This document shows positions 46,452 to 56,068 of a stretch of DNA of 64,000 bases, in pieces. The stretch comes from Bacteroidota bacterium. Its GTDB lineage: Bacteria; Bacteroidota; Bacteroidia; Bacteroidales; Dysgonomonadaceae. The position numbers and the translations under genes are program-made. The stretch is taken from contig JAEZGN010000010.1 in NCBI GenBank assembly GCA_023437305.1, positions 1 to 64,000 of the forward strand. The letters run 5' to 3'. The number at the start of each line of letters is the position of its first letter. Within the stretch, counting starts at the first letter, position 1. Below the pieces are notes generated by a model, which did not search any database, was not told the DNA's origin, and saw nothing but the letters and a program-made list of their open reading frames with translations.

Positions 46452-46524
46452 TGACCCCGGAGGGGCTCGAACCCTCGACCCATTGATTAAGAGTCAATTG
46501 CTCTACCAGCTGAGCTACGGAGTC
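46452..46524 (-). tRNA. tRNA-Lys (anticodon CTT)
   Basis: The minus strand reads a full cloverleaf: acceptor GACTCCG/CGGGGTC (one T-G pair), discriminator A, D-arm with AGCTGGTAGAGC, anticodon stem ATTGA/TCAAT with loop CTCTTAA giving CTT, and T-arm GGGTTCGAGCCC. The CCA end is not encoded. It stands alone and is followed by a terminator. No integrase or duplicated 3' end was seen beside it. Confidence 0.93.
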
Positions 46525-46597
46525 GTTTGGTGAGTGCAAAAGTATAATAATTATTCTTTTTAAGAAAATATTTTCGAAAAGAATCTTTTAAAATCCT

Positions 46598-46605
46598 TAC
46601 TTTTG
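46598..46605 (+). promoter_or_regulatory. Candidate -7 element for queC-queF
   Basis: TACTTTTG matches the TAnnTTTG consensus about 65 bp before queC. A TTTCG about 20 bp upstream may serve as a poor -33. Confidence 0.4.
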
Positions 46606-46670
46606 TAGCCGAAGAGAAATTTCTCCTCCGTGTATCTTAGGATTAACCACGTAAAAAACAAAGTTATAGA

Positions 46671-47327
46671 ATGAATAAAAAAGAATCAGCGTTAGTCTTG
46701 TTTTCGGGTGGACAAGATTCAACAACATGCCTCTACTGGGCACTAGAAAATTTCGCATCCGTTCGCACGCTGTGTTTTACTTACGGGCAACGTCACTCCA
46801 AAGAGGTAGAAGTAGCAAAGGCTATTGCCGAAAAAGCCAATGTACCATTCCAACTGCTGGACGCATCTATTATCAGCCAACTATCCGTCAACTCTTTGAC
46901 AAGCGATATTGTTATGGATCAGGAAAAACCGGCAGACTCTTATCCAAATACGTTTGTACCGGGACGTAATCTATTATTCCTTACTTTTGCGGCTGTTATT
47001 GCTCGCTCGCACGGTATACGCCACATTGTAACAGGAGTATCAGAAGCCGACTACAGTGGTTATCCCGACTGTAGAGATACATTTATACTTTCAGCAAATG
47101 CGTCTATTAATCTGGCAATGGACGAACATTTTCAGATACACACACCATTGATGTGGAGAGATAAAACTGCTGTATGGCAATTAGCTGACGAACTGGGTGT
47201 TTTCGATATCATTCGCACTCAAACTCTGACCTGCTACAACGGCATCATTGCCGATGGTTGCGGAAACTGCCCTTCATGCAAATTGCGCAAACAAGGATTA
47301 GACAACTATCTAAAGACAAAACTATAA
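46671..47327 (+). CDS. queC: 7-cyano-7-deazaguanine synthase
   Basis: A 218-residue PP-loop enzyme that makes preQ0 from 7-carboxy-7-deazaguanine, ATP and ammonia in queuosine synthesis. The ATP-binding motif LFSGGQDSTTCL is near the N-terminus. The zinc site is in the C-terminal CYNGIIADGCGNCPSC stretch, with four Cys. Its length is normal. It ends 1 bp before queF and is clearly co-transcribed with it. The leader is about 65 nt with possible hairpins. Confidence 0.96.
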   Translation: MNKKESALVLFSGGQDSTTCLYWALENFASVRTLCFTYGQRHSKEVEVAKAIAEKANVPFQLLDASIISQLSVNSLTSDIVMDQEKPADSYPNTFVPGRNLLFLTFAAVIARSHGIRHIVTGVSEADYSGYPDCRDTFILSANASINLAMDEHFQIHTPLMWRDKTAVWQLADELGVFDIIRTQTLTCYNGIIADGCGNCPSCKLRKQGLDNYLKTKL

Positions 47328-47328
47328 T

Positions 47329-47796
47329 ATGACAATAGAAGGACTTAGCCATCTAGGCGGAAAAACCGAATATAAAGACAATTATGCTCCTGAAGTATTA
47401 GAAGCGTTTGAAAACAAACATCAGGAAAATGATTATTGGGTAACATTCAATTGCCCGGAGTTTACAAGCCTATGTCCTATTACGGGACAACCCGATTTTG
47501 CAACAATACACATCAACTACATACCTGATGTAAAAATGGTAGAAAGCAAGAGTCTTAAGTTATACTTATTTAGCTTTCGTAATCATGGGGCATTCCATGA
47601 AGACTGTGTAAATATTATGATGAAAGACCTTATTAAGCTGATGAATCCGAAATATATCGAAGTAGTAGGAATATTTACGCCACGTGGAGGCATCAGTATT
47701 TATCCGTTTTGTAACTATGGACGTCCGGGCACGAAGTTTGAGCGACTGGCAGAAGAGCGTCTGATAAGTCATAACCCACAGCAAGCATATAAATAA
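47329..47796 (+). CDS. queF: NADPH-dependent 7-cyano-7-deazaguanine reductase (short type I)
   Basis: A 155-residue T-fold enzyme that reduces the preQ0 nitrile to preQ1. The active-site Cys is in EFTSLCPITGQPDF, and the QueF motif is visible as ESKSLKLYLFSFRNHG. The length fits the YkvM-type short form and not the 280-residue E. coli type. It follows queC by one base. Confidence 0.96.
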   Translation: MTIEGLSHLGGKTEYKDNYAPEVLEAFENKHQENDYWVTFNCPEFTSLCPITGQPDFATIHINYIPDVKMVESKSLKLYLFSFRNHGAFHEDCVNIMMKDLIKLMNPKYIEVVGIFTPRGGISIYPFCNYGRPGTKFERLAEERLISHNPQQAYK

Positions 47797-47949
47797 AGAA
47801 GATCTGTTAAAAGAAATTGAACACTATTAAAGTGTTACTCTCTTTGTCTTCCTGAATGCAATGAAGAATCTCCACTCTATAATAGAAACGAGATGTTTCA
47901 CTTCGTTCAACATAACAAAGAGAAAGTACTTTTTGAGCATATTCTATGT

Positions 47950-49323
47950 TTATGCAATCTTAGGTCTTCGTTTTTGTACTCTTTTATAGACTACCGTAAA
48001 CCAAACCGGCAGTATTATACCTTTACATACCGTAGATATAGCGATTGCCCACCATACACCAACAATCCCCATTTGCGAAGCCAGATAATAAGCCAAAGGA
48101 ATACGTAGCGCATTGAAGGTGATACTTATCACGGCAGGCTCTACTGTACGCCCTATCCCATTAAACATACCTTGTGTAGTCAACTCAAACATCATAAAAA
48201 TCTGCACTAAACCCATTACAAACAAATATTCGGCTCCGGCTCGCATAGCATTCTCTTCGGGAACAATTATTCCAAAAATCTGAGCACCAAACAAAATAAA
48301 TGCAATACTGACAAAAATACCCAACGTAAGCATGACTCGTATTGTATAGATATATGCCTTTTTGCCTCTCTCCAGTTTATTGGCAGCATAGTTTTGAGCA
48401 ACAAAAGCACTCAACGCCGTAGAAAAACCCTGTGATGTATTCCACGTAACCGCCTCTATCTGTCCTCCCGTTGTCTGAGCCATCATGCCTAGATGCCCAC
48501 CATGAATAGAAGCAACACGGGCCAGGTTCATATTAATGATGGCATACAATGAGTTCATTATTGAGACAGGTGTTCCCAGAAAAATTATGCGTTTAAGGTA
48601 AATGGCTTTTGGCTTAATAAAGAAGGAGAAATCGCCTAATATACGATTACCATATTTGATCTGATAAAAGAATAAAGAAAACACAAACAATTGCGCAGCA
48701 ACTGTACCAATAGCAGCACCGTGTAATCCCAGTCCCATACCAAACATCAATATAGGGTCAAGTATCATATTTAACACGAGCCCCGCAGCATTATTTTTGA
48801 ACGGAACAGTACTTCGCCCTGCTCCATTATATATCCCTGCGAAATTATATGACAAGAACTGAAACGGAAGACTAATAGTGAGTATTCGTAAATAAAGCAC
48901 CGCATCGGCTGTAATATCAGCAGATAATTTGAAAAAAGACAAGATAGGATTAGCAAATATAAAGAGAGTGGACACCCATACCACGCTAAGTACAATAGAG
49001 GTAGTTGTAGAATGTGAAGCATATATAGCTGCACGTTTCATTTTCTTCGCACCTATCGATTGGCCTACTGCTACCTCCGATCCTATCATAGCCAAATATG
49101 CGACCGATGAAGTCAACCACAACAGCATCCCTATAGCACCAATTGCAGCTTCCGACTTGGTTGCTATTTCGGGATGAGATACAGTCCCCAGCCTGCCAAC
49201 CCACGACATAGCCATGAGCGTGTAAGCCATCTGTAAAAAGCTTGTACCCATCAGCGGCAAAGCCAAACGTATTAAAGTAGAGAATATTTTCCCCTCGGTA
49301 AGATTATGAATACCTGATTTCAC
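47950..49323 (-). CDS. MATE-family efflux protein
   Basis: A 457-residue membrane protein with 12 hydrophobic segments in two repeats. Typical MATE segments are IGMLLWLTSSVAYLAMIGSE and NNAAGLVLNMILDPILMFG. It should export cationic compounds or other solutes by sodium or proton exchange at the inner membrane. It lies 9 bp after the BrkB gene, so they are probably one operon. Substrate is not readable from the sequence. Confidence 0.88.
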   Translation of the reverse strand: MKSGIHNLTEGKIFSTLIRLALPLMGTSFLQMAYTLMAMSWVGRLGTVSHPEIATKSEAAIGAIGMLLWLTSSVAYLAMIGSEVAVGQSIGAKKMKRAAIYASHSTTTSIVLSVVWVSTLFIFANPILSFFKLSADITADAVLYLRILTISLPFQFLSYNFAGIYNGAGRSTVPFKNNAAGLVLNMILDPILMFGMGLGLHGAAIGTVAAQLFVFSLFFYQIKYGNRILGDFSFFIKPKAIYLKRIIFLGTPVSIMNSLYAIINMNLARVASIHGGHLGMMAQTTGGQIEAVTWNTSQGFSTALSAFVAQNYAANKLERGKKAYIYTIRVMLTLGIFVSIAFILFGAQIFGIIVPEENAMRAGAEYLFVMGLVQIFMMFELTTQGMFNGIGRTVEPAVISITFNALRIPLAYYLASQMGIVGVWWAIAISTVCKGIILPVWFTVVYKRVQKRRPKIA

Positions 49324-49332
49324 GTGTATGAA

Positions 49333-50652
49333 TTATAAATTTTTGAGCAGTTTGTCTCCATTTTCGCTATCCGAAAGCTCTTTAATTTCTAAAATAGTCT
49401 CCCACTCTCTCCTGAATTTTACATGTGTATCAATCACAAAATCCTCCGAACCATATTGTTCTATTTTCTCAAACAGATAACTTACGGTAATATGATTGAT
49501 ATCCAAAGCAGGTATAAAAGCAGGTACTAATGCGTTTTGAGATGGAGTCTCTACAATAAGCCCGATATCCTGCAAATAAAAAAGAGTGTCGCTAGTCAAT
49601 TTTGTTGGAATTTTATATTGCTCCGAAAGTTCATCAGCAGTGTAGGGCATATCACCTTTTTCAAACCGCTTAACGATCAAAGTCATTATTAGTAATGCAA
49701 CAAAATCCTTATAGCGACGACTTATTTTAGAAGTTTCATGCTCGAAACTAAACTTATTTACATTCTGATAAGCAAAAGATAGCTGCACACCAAACAAAAC
49801 AAAAAACCATGTCAGTTGCAACCATAGCAACAGCAAAGGCAAAGCGGCAAAACTACCATATATCGCATTGTATTTAGATATCCATATCTGACCACCGATA
49901 TACAGCATTTGAAATACCTGAAAACATATACCCGTAAACACGCCTCCCAATAAGGCGCTGGTAAATTTAACCTTCGTATTAGGAATGTAAATATAAAGTA
50001 TTGTAAAAAGCAATATGGTGATAAGAAAAGGAACAACTTTCATAAAAGGTCCGAGCACCAATCCCAGTATATATTGTTGTTCGGCTGTAGTACTCAAAAG
50101 AATATTAAGACCTGCATTGCATATAAGAAAAATAGGTGCAATAATGATAAGAGCCAGATAGTCTGTGAACATCCGAAAATAGGTACGCCCTTTTTTTATC
50201 TGCCATATTTTATTGAAATTATCCTCTATGTTCGAAAGCAGATTGATAACAGTATACAACAACAAGATAACACCGACGCCCAAGAAAATCCCTCCCTGAG
50301 CATATTCGATCGATTTGTCGATAAAAGCAGTCGCCTTATTCAGTATCTCTTCTTGTCCGGCAAAATAGCTGAAGAGTTGAGTCTTTACAATATTCTGAAA
50401 ACCAAATCCACGAGCTATAGCAAACAATACGGCAAGCATGGGGACGATAGACAGCAATGTGCTATATGTCAATGCTGATGCACGCGTAAAGAGTTGCTCT
50501 CCATCAATATTCCTGATGGCGAGGATAAAAGACTTAATAATATCGTACAATCCCATTTTACGAGACGACCTCTCGCGCTTGTTTATCCGCCAGATATCAT
50601 ACGTAAGAAATCGAATTATTCTCTTTACAAACTCTTTTATTCTTTCAATCAT
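49333..50652 (-). CDS. YihY/BrkB-family membrane protein with C-terminal winged-helix-like domain
   Basis: A 439-residue protein. Residues about 35-320 hold six hydrophobic segments of the YihY/BrkB family (once misnamed ribonuclease BN), including RASALTYSTLLSIVPMLAVLFA and YGSFAALPLLLLWLQLTWFFVLFG. The last 110 residues are soluble and look like a winged helix (ADELSEQYKIPTKLTSDTLFYL), an extension seen in some Bacteroidetes members. The function of the family is uncertain. It precedes the MATE gene. Confidence 0.85.
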   Translation of the reverse strand: MIERIKEFVKRIIRFLTYDIWRINKRERSSRKMGLYDIIKSFILAIRNIDGEQLFTRASALTYSTLLSIVPMLAVLFAIARGFGFQNIVKTQLFSYFAGQEEILNKATAFIDKSIEYAQGGIFLGVGVILLLYTVINLLSNIEDNFNKIWQIKKGRTYFRMFTDYLALIIIAPIFLICNAGLNILLSTTAEQQYILGLVLGPFMKVVPFLITILLFTILYIYIPNTKVKFTSALLGGVFTGICFQVFQMLYIGGQIWISKYNAIYGSFAALPLLLLWLQLTWFFVLFGVQLSFAYQNVNKFSFEHETSKISRRYKDFVALLIMTLIVKRFEKGDMPYTADELSEQYKIPTKLTSDTLFYLQDIGLIVETPSQNALVPAFIPALDINHITVSYLFEKIEQYGSEDFVIDTHVKFRREWETILEIKELSDSENGDKLLKNL

Positions 50653-50945
50653 ACAAGATTTTCATCCTAAATATCTACAAATATAGCTTGTTCTTTATAA
50701 GTAAACATACTTGATAGATAGAATCTTAAAAAAATAGGAACAAATATATCTACAAATAAGATCAATCTTCATTGCTAAAATTTGTAAAAAAACATTTCTA
50801 GATTATACTAATTGCCTAACAACAAGAGACACTGTATAAAATATTCAATAAAGAAGAAGACCAATAAGTGGAATTTAACGTTGGCGTAGAAATATTAAAT
50901 ATTTATACTGGGATATTTTTACTACTTTCGTGTTAGTAAATAACA

Positions 50946-52946
50946 ATGATAGATCAAGCTACCATAGACCGTATAATAGATGCTGCACAAGTAGTGGATG
51001 TAGTATCTCAGTTTGTTACGCTCAAACGTAGAGGTATAAACTATGTAGGGTTGTGTCCATTCCACGAAGACAGAACTCCGTCATTCTATGTTTCTCCATC
51101 CAAGAATATATGTAAATGCTTTGCTTGTGGTGAAGGAGGAACAGCTGTTCACTTCATTATGAAGCATGAGCAGCTTTCTTATTTCGATGCACTACGTTAT
51201 CTGGCTAAGAAGTATAACATCGAGATACAAGAGCGAGAGTTAACCGATGAGCAGAAGCAGGCTTATAACGAGCGTGAAAGCCTTTTTATATTAAACGACT
51301 TTGCCCGAAATTATTTTGTAAAAACGCTGCATGAACATATCGAGGGTAAATCTGTAGGTCTAAGTTATTTTAAAGAAAGAGGGTTTCGTGAAGATATTAT
51401 ACAAAAATTTCAGCTCGGATACAGCCTCGAACAAAGAGACAGTCTCACGCAGGAAGCTATAAAGAATGGCTATAAAGAAGAATATCTTGTAAAAACAGGT
51501 CTCACGATAAAGAGTGAGAATAGCGGTGCTCTTATCGATCGTTTTCGAGGACGTGTAATATTTCCCGTACATACGTTATCGGGAAAAGTTGTTGCTTTTG
51601 GAGGACGAATTCTCAAAAAGGCAGAGAACACAGGAAAATACGTAAATTCTCCCGAAAGTGAAATATACCACAAGGGCAGTGAACTATATGGGATATATTT
51701 TGCAAAACAAGCTATCACCAAAGCCGACTGCTGCTATCTCGTAGAAGGATACACCGACGTGATATCGATGCATCAGGCAGGTATAGAAAATGTAGTTGCA
51801 TCATCAGGAACTGCGCTTACTCACGGACAGATCAGGCTTATTCATCGCTTTACGGAATATGTAACAATACTCTACGATGGTGATGCTGCCGGTATAAAAG
51901 CGGCACTGAGAGGAATAGACCTCCTACTCGAAGAGGGGATGAAAATAAAAGTCGTACTCCTTCCTGATGGTGAAGACCCTGATTCATTTGCACGCAAGCA
52001 AAATGCCGAGTCGCTGACAAAATACGTACAGGAGCATGAGGTAGATTTCATACGCTTCAAGACGCAATTACTATTGGATGATGCAGGCAATGACCCGATA
52101 AAGCGGGCAACCCTTATCTCCGACATAGTAAGCAGTATTGCAGTTATACCTGACAATATTATACGCAGTGTATATATCAAAGATTGCAGTATACTGCTGA
52201 ATATAGACGAACGGATACTTATTCAAGAAGTGAATAAAAAAAGGCTCGCTCACCTAGAAAAAGCTCCTCAGCCCAAAATAGATCCTGAGATGTCTGCAAT
52301 CAACGTTGACCTCTCACAGCCTGAAACACACAGGGGGAAAGCGGTTGTAAAAAAGACTAACATCGACAAGTTTGAGTTGGCGATTCTCTATTTTATTGTC
52401 CGTTATGGAATGGAAATATTGATCGAAGGAGGAGAAAACAATCCGGCAACAGGCGATATGCCCACAACCGTAATAGACTGGGTAAAATTTGACCTGCAAA
52501 GAGATGGCTTTTGGTTTACAAATCCTCTGTATAAAACCATATTGGAGGATGCAATAGAACACTCGGCAAATGAATATTTCAATCCGAGCCGTTACTTTCT
52601 GGCTCATACAGACGCCCACATAAGCAAGATTGCAGCCGAGCTGGTAAGCGACAGATATCAGTTGAGCAAGCTACATATAAAACAATTTGGGGAGAATCTT
52701 AAAAAGGAAGACACCCCTCTTGCCGAAGAAAAGCATCTCTGGAAAAACGTTCCTCGTGCAGTTACCGAGTTAAAAGATGCTCATATATCGAAACAGATGA
52801 AGGAGATCAAAGAAGATCTGGAAAAGAAACAAAAGGAAAAAGACTGGGACGGAGCTATTATCCTTATGCAAAAGCTTAAGGAACTGGACGAAATAAAAAA
52901 GATTCTGGCAAAAGAACTAGGCGAAAGAATTATTCTGAGATGGTAA
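50946..52946 (+). CDS. dnaG: DNA primase
   Basis: A 666-residue primase that makes RNA primers for replication. The CHC2 zinc site is C37, H40, C58, C61 (CPFH then CKCFAC). The TOPRIM core is seen in VEGYTDVISMH and LYDGDAAG. The C-terminal region binds DnaB helicase and is charged and helical, as usual. Length is normal for Bacteroidetes. It is transcribed alone in this window. Confidence 0.97.
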   Translation: MIDQATIDRIIDAAQVVDVVSQFVTLKRRGINYVGLCPFHEDRTPSFYVSPSKNICKCFACGEGGTAVHFIMKHEQLSYFDALRYLAKKYNIEIQERELTDEQKQAYNERESLFILNDFARNYFVKTLHEHIEGKSVGLSYFKERGFREDIIQKFQLGYSLEQRDSLTQEAIKNGYKEEYLVKTGLTIKSENSGALIDRFRGRVIFPVHTLSGKVVAFGGRILKKAENTGKYVNSPESEIYHKGSELYGIYFAKQAITKADCCYLVEGYTDVISMHQAGIENVVASSGTALTHGQIRLIHRFTEYVTILYDGDAAGIKAALRGIDLLLEEGMKIKVVLLPDGEDPDSFARKQNAESLTKYVQEHEVDFIRFKTQLLLDDAGNDPIKRATLISDIVSSIAVIPDNIIRSVYIKDCSILLNIDERILIQEVNKKRLAHLEKAPQPKIDPEMSAINVDLSQPETHRGKAVVKKTNIDKFELAILYFIVRYGMEILIEGGENNPATGDMPTTVIDWVKFDLQRDGFWFTNPLYKTILEDAIEHSANEYFNPSRYFLAHTDAHISKIAAELVSDRYQLSKLHIKQFGENLKKEDTPLAEEKHLWKNVPRAVTELKDAHISKQMKEIKEDLEKKQKEKDWDGAIILMQKLKELDEIKKILAKELGERIILRW

Positions 52947-53060
52947 GTAGTCTAAAGCATTCATTGTCGTACCTCATCTTCTCATCATAAAATCTTTAGA
53001 AAAAGATATGCTTAGTATTAAAATATGACAATAATATTTTAGCGGATATCTAAAACAAAT

Positions 53061-53342
53061 TTATTCTTCGTCCTCCACTATAAACCAGCGAGTACTATCT
53101 TTTTCTCTCGTAGCAGCTTGCCCCGGTTGTAAATCAGGAAGTTTCTTCAATACGGGCTCCATTTCCAATATCTCATCTACCGATACCAGATAAGCATCCT
53201 CATTTTCATCAACTTCGTCATCACCAAACAACTGCCAGTCTCCGTCTTCATCGTAGAGAACGAAGGTTATCGGAGAGCCGTTTGTTAACACATAGCTGGT
53301 TGTCAGTACCGATTTGTTTTTTTGTTCTTCTTTTAGCTTCAT
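53061..53342 (-). CDS. Small acidic conserved-type protein, function unknown
   Basis: A 93-residue very acidic protein (DEDGDWQLFGDDEVDENEDA, then SVDEILEMEPVL, ending WFIVEDEE). No signal or membrane segment is present, so it is cytoplasmic. It resembles DUF2185-type proteins slightly, but I cannot assign it. It lies 34 bp after the FAD reductase gene on the same strand and may be co-transcribed. Confidence 0.7.
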   Translation of the reverse strand: MKLKEEQKNKSVLTTSYVLTNGSPITFVLYDEDGDWQLFGDDEVDENEDAYLVSVDEILEMEPVLKKLPDLQPGQAATREKDSTRWFIVEDEE

Positions 53343-53376
53343 TGTTATATATTTTGAAAATAAAGGTAAGCATTAT

Positions 53377-54414
53377 TTAATTAGACAAGGCTTGATTAAC
53401 TCTCCTATTTATACGCCTTAGCAGAGATGCCTTTTTACACATATACATAAACAGCTTATTGACAGGAGCGAAATAAAATATCTCAGCCATTACCTTTCGC
53501 TTCTTTATCGTTTCTATTACATCCTTATTTTGTATTTTGAAATCAATATTCTCTACAATAGAGATAGCAGCATTCTCTCCACTCTTCATTGCAAAATACA
53601 AACCTTCGCCTGTCATAGCATCTGCATATCCTCCGGCATCACCAACAAGCATGATATCCTTCCTGAAAGGGTATTTAAGTTTGGTACTGCACATTGGCAA
53701 ATAAGCACCTTTAGCCTTTGCTTCTGTTGTAATTTCTAAACGCTTAAGAGACTCTTCGAATACATCCAAAGTGGTATTTTCTCCGCCATATCCAACGGCA
53801 TATCCCTCTTTGTTTGGAAATAAATACAGATATCCTCTCTTAAATTTACGATCAAAATAGACACGTAGGTCTGTCATGGTTCTGTCCAGAATATATTTCT
53901 CTAACAAAACAAAGCCTTTGCTGAAATTAGGTTCCAGATATCGCCTTACAGCACTATTTGCACCATCGGCTCCGACCAGATAGTCGCATGATAACTTCTT
54001 GCCACTTTTGAGCAGAATATACTTCTTGTCTTCTACCTCTTCTATTTTAACGACTGTATCTGTTATTATTTGCCCTCCTAATTTTTGATATTCTTTCAGG
54101 AGAAGATGATCGAACTCCTTTCGTTGTATATTCCGTATCTCTGTATCCATCAGAAAACTACAAATGAACTCTTTATAAGTATATAGATCTATCTTCTCTA
54201 CTTTGAAGTAATCGTACTGAATGTTTTCAAATACACGCTCCAATAAGATATGAGCTTTAGGTGTAAGTCCTCCTCCACAGAGTTTGTCTCTTGGAAATTC
54301 TTTTCTGTCAATGATGAGACAATCCTGATTGTTTTTTGCAAGTATATACCCACAAGTAGAGCCCGCAGGGCCTGCGCCTACTATTATTGTTTTTACATGA
54401 TTATCAGCCATCAT
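53377..54414 (-). CDS. Geranylgeranyl-reductase-family FAD-dependent oxidoreductase
   Basis: A 345-residue flavoprotein. The Rossmann motif TIIVGAGPAGSTCGY lies near residue 10, DKLCGGGLTP is the family motif of geranylgeranyl reductases, and LVGDAGGYADAMTGEGLYFAMKSG is the second FAD-binding segment. It probably reduces isoprenoid or related double bonds, or acts as a quinone-type monooxygenase. The second ATG (MADNH) at 54411 may be the true start. It is followed by a small acidic protein gene. Confidence 0.85.
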   Translation of the reverse strand: MMADNHVKTIIVGAGPAGSTCGYILAKNNQDCLIIDRKEFPRDKLCGGGLTPKAHILLERVFENIQYDYFKVEKIDLYTYKEFICSFLMDTEIRNIQRKEFDHLLLKEYQKLGGQIITDTVVKIEEVEDKKYILLKSGKKLSCDYLVGADGANSAVRRYLEPNFSKGFVLLEKYILDRTMTDLRVYFDRKFKRGYLYLFPNKEGYAVGYGGENTTLDVFEESLKRLEITTEAKAKGAYLPMCSTKLKYPFRKDIMLVGDAGGYADAMTGEGLYFAMKSGENAAISIVENIDFKIQNKDVIETIKKRKVMAEIFYFAPVNKLFMYMCKKASLLRRINRRVNQALSN

Positions 54415-54633
54415 TATCGTTGCTTTATTATTTACAAAGATATGATAATAGAAGCATTTGTTTTATCACTAAACATTATTTATTGCAGAATAATTGACTG
54501 AGAGAAATCAAGAACAGATAAGACTTTTCGTTAAAACATCCTTAAAAAAACTCAATAAAATTACACAGGTCTTTGCTTCTTTTCCTAGTCATATTAATTG
54601 GCAGTACTCTTGTACCCTCAAATAATTAGCTAA

Positions 54634-55443
54634 ATGAAAAAGTCGATAGGAATATTACTGCTTGGTATCCTTTACATATTTCAATCATGTGAGATGATCG
54701 AATATCATCCGTATGATGGTCGTATTTCAGGAAAAACAGATATCAACAAAAAGAATATAGTGCGGATAGAGGAAACTTGTCTAAATAAAGAAACTATACG
54801 GTTTGCTATGATTGGCGATACCCAACGATGGTATGACGAAACAGTGGATTTTGTGAATGCGCTAAATAAAAGAAACGATATAGATTTCGTTATTCACGGA
54901 GGTGACGTATCTGATTTTGGGCTTACAAAAGAGTTTCTGTGGCAACGGGATATTCTAAACAAACTGAAAGTACCTTATGTAGTCTTATTGGGAAATCACG
55001 ATTGTCTTGCAAATGGGATAGAAGTTTTCAGAAAGGTTTTTGGTGAAGAAAATTTCTCGTTCATTGCAGGAAGAACGAAGTTTGTATGTTTAAACACGAA
55101 TGCCTTAGAGTTTGATTATTCGCTCCCCGTACCGGACTTTCAATTTATCGAACAAGAAATAAAAGACCGGAAAGATGAATATGATAAAACCATTATGGCA
55201 ATGCATGTCCGCCCTTTTTCGGAGCAGTTCAATAACAATATAGCCAATGTATTTCAACGCTACATAAAAGAATTCCCAAGTCTCCAGTTTTGCCTCAATG
55301 CTCACGATCATAATATAGCAGTGGACGACCTCTTCGATGATGGGATAATCTATTATGGCACACCTAACATAGCTAAAAAGAAATATTTACTATTTACATT
55401 AAATTCGGATAATACTTACAACTATGAAGTGGTCGCTTATTAA
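54634..55443 (+). CDS. Metallophosphoesterase lipoprotein
   Basis: A 269-residue lipoprotein (signal ending IFQSC). The calcineurin-like metal motifs are IGDTQRW (D-x-x), HGGDVSDFG (GDxxD), LLGNHDC (GNHD), MHVRPF and NAHDHN. It should hydrolyse a phosphate ester in the periplasm or on the surface. Its end overlaps the next gene by 20 bases, so the two are probably translationally coupled, linking it to an outer-membrane-type partner. Confidence 0.86.
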   Translation: MKKSIGILLLGILYIFQSCEMIEYHPYDGRISGKTDINKKNIVRIEETCLNKETIRFAMIGDTQRWYDETVDFVNALNKRNDIDFVIHGGDVSDFGLTKEFLWQRDILNKLKVPYVVLLGNHDCLANGIEVFRKVFGEENFSFIAGRTKFVCLNTNALEFDYSLPVPDFQFIEQEIKDRKDEYDKTIMAMHVRPFSEQFNNNIANVFQRYIKEFPSLQFCLNAHDHNIAVDDLFDDGIIYYGTPNIAKKKYLLFTLNSDNTYNYEVVAY

Positions 55444-56065
55444 TTATATATATATTTTATCATCTACTCTAGTATTAAGTATACCCGCATACTCTCAGAA
55501 TGGCTACGATAAACGTGTAGAGAAATATCAGAACCAGTGGGCTAATCTTATTCCCACACATATAAAACTTCAGTATGCAGGAGGAATGGGGCTTATATCT
55601 ATAGGAACAGGATGGGACTACGGAAAAAATAATCAATGGGAAACGGATGTGTTTTTTGGTTTTCTTCCTAAATACTCTACAAAAGAAAACAAGATAACAT
55701 TCACCTTGAAGCAAAATTTCATTCCTTGGACGAAACCAATAGGAACAAGAGGGTTCTATATAGATCCCCTAGCTTGTGGTTTGTATGTAAATACGATACT
55801 TAACGGAGATTTTTGGATAAGTGAACCCGACAAATATCCAAACGATTACTATTCGTTCTCTACGAAGATGCGTTTTAATATCTATATAGGGCAGAGACTA
55901 ACTTATAAGATCCCACACGAAAAACGCTTCTTTGCTAAGTCTGTTACGGCTTTTTACGAACTGAGTACAAATGATTTATATCTCGTAAGTGCTTTTACAA
56001 ATAAGTATCTTAAGCCGAAAGACTATTTAAGATTATCGTTTGGGCTGAAGCTCCAATTATTCTAA
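55424..56065 (+). CDS. Putative outer-membrane-type protein, function unknown
   Basis: A 213-residue protein with a signal peptide (LSSTLVLSIPAYSQ). The rest alternates aromatic and polar residues with many Tyr/Trp/Phe, ending LRLSFGLKLQLF, as in small beta-barrels. I do not recognise the family. It starts inside the last 20 bases of the metallophosphoesterase gene. The convergent TPR gene ends only 3 bp away. Confidence 0.7.
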   Translation: MKWSLINYIYILSSTLVLSIPAYSQNGYDKRVEKYQNQWANLIPTHIKLQYAGGMGLISIGTGWDYGKNNQWETDVFFGFLPKYSTKENKITFTLKQNFIPWTKPIGTRGFYIDPLACGLYVNTILNGDFWISEPDKYPNDYYSFSTKMRFNIYIGQRLTYKIPHEKRFFAKSVTAFYELSTNDLYLVSAFTNKYLKPKDYLRLSFGLKLQLF

Positions 56066-56068
56066 AAT

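Noticed and set aside
46452..46670. tRNA-Lys as a mobile-element attachment site
   Set aside because: No integrase, direct repeat of the tRNA 3' end or foreign-looking cargo was seen next to it.
47821..47837. AACACT/AGTGTT hairpin after queF
   Set aside because: Only six base pairs and no T tract, so it is not listed as a terminator.
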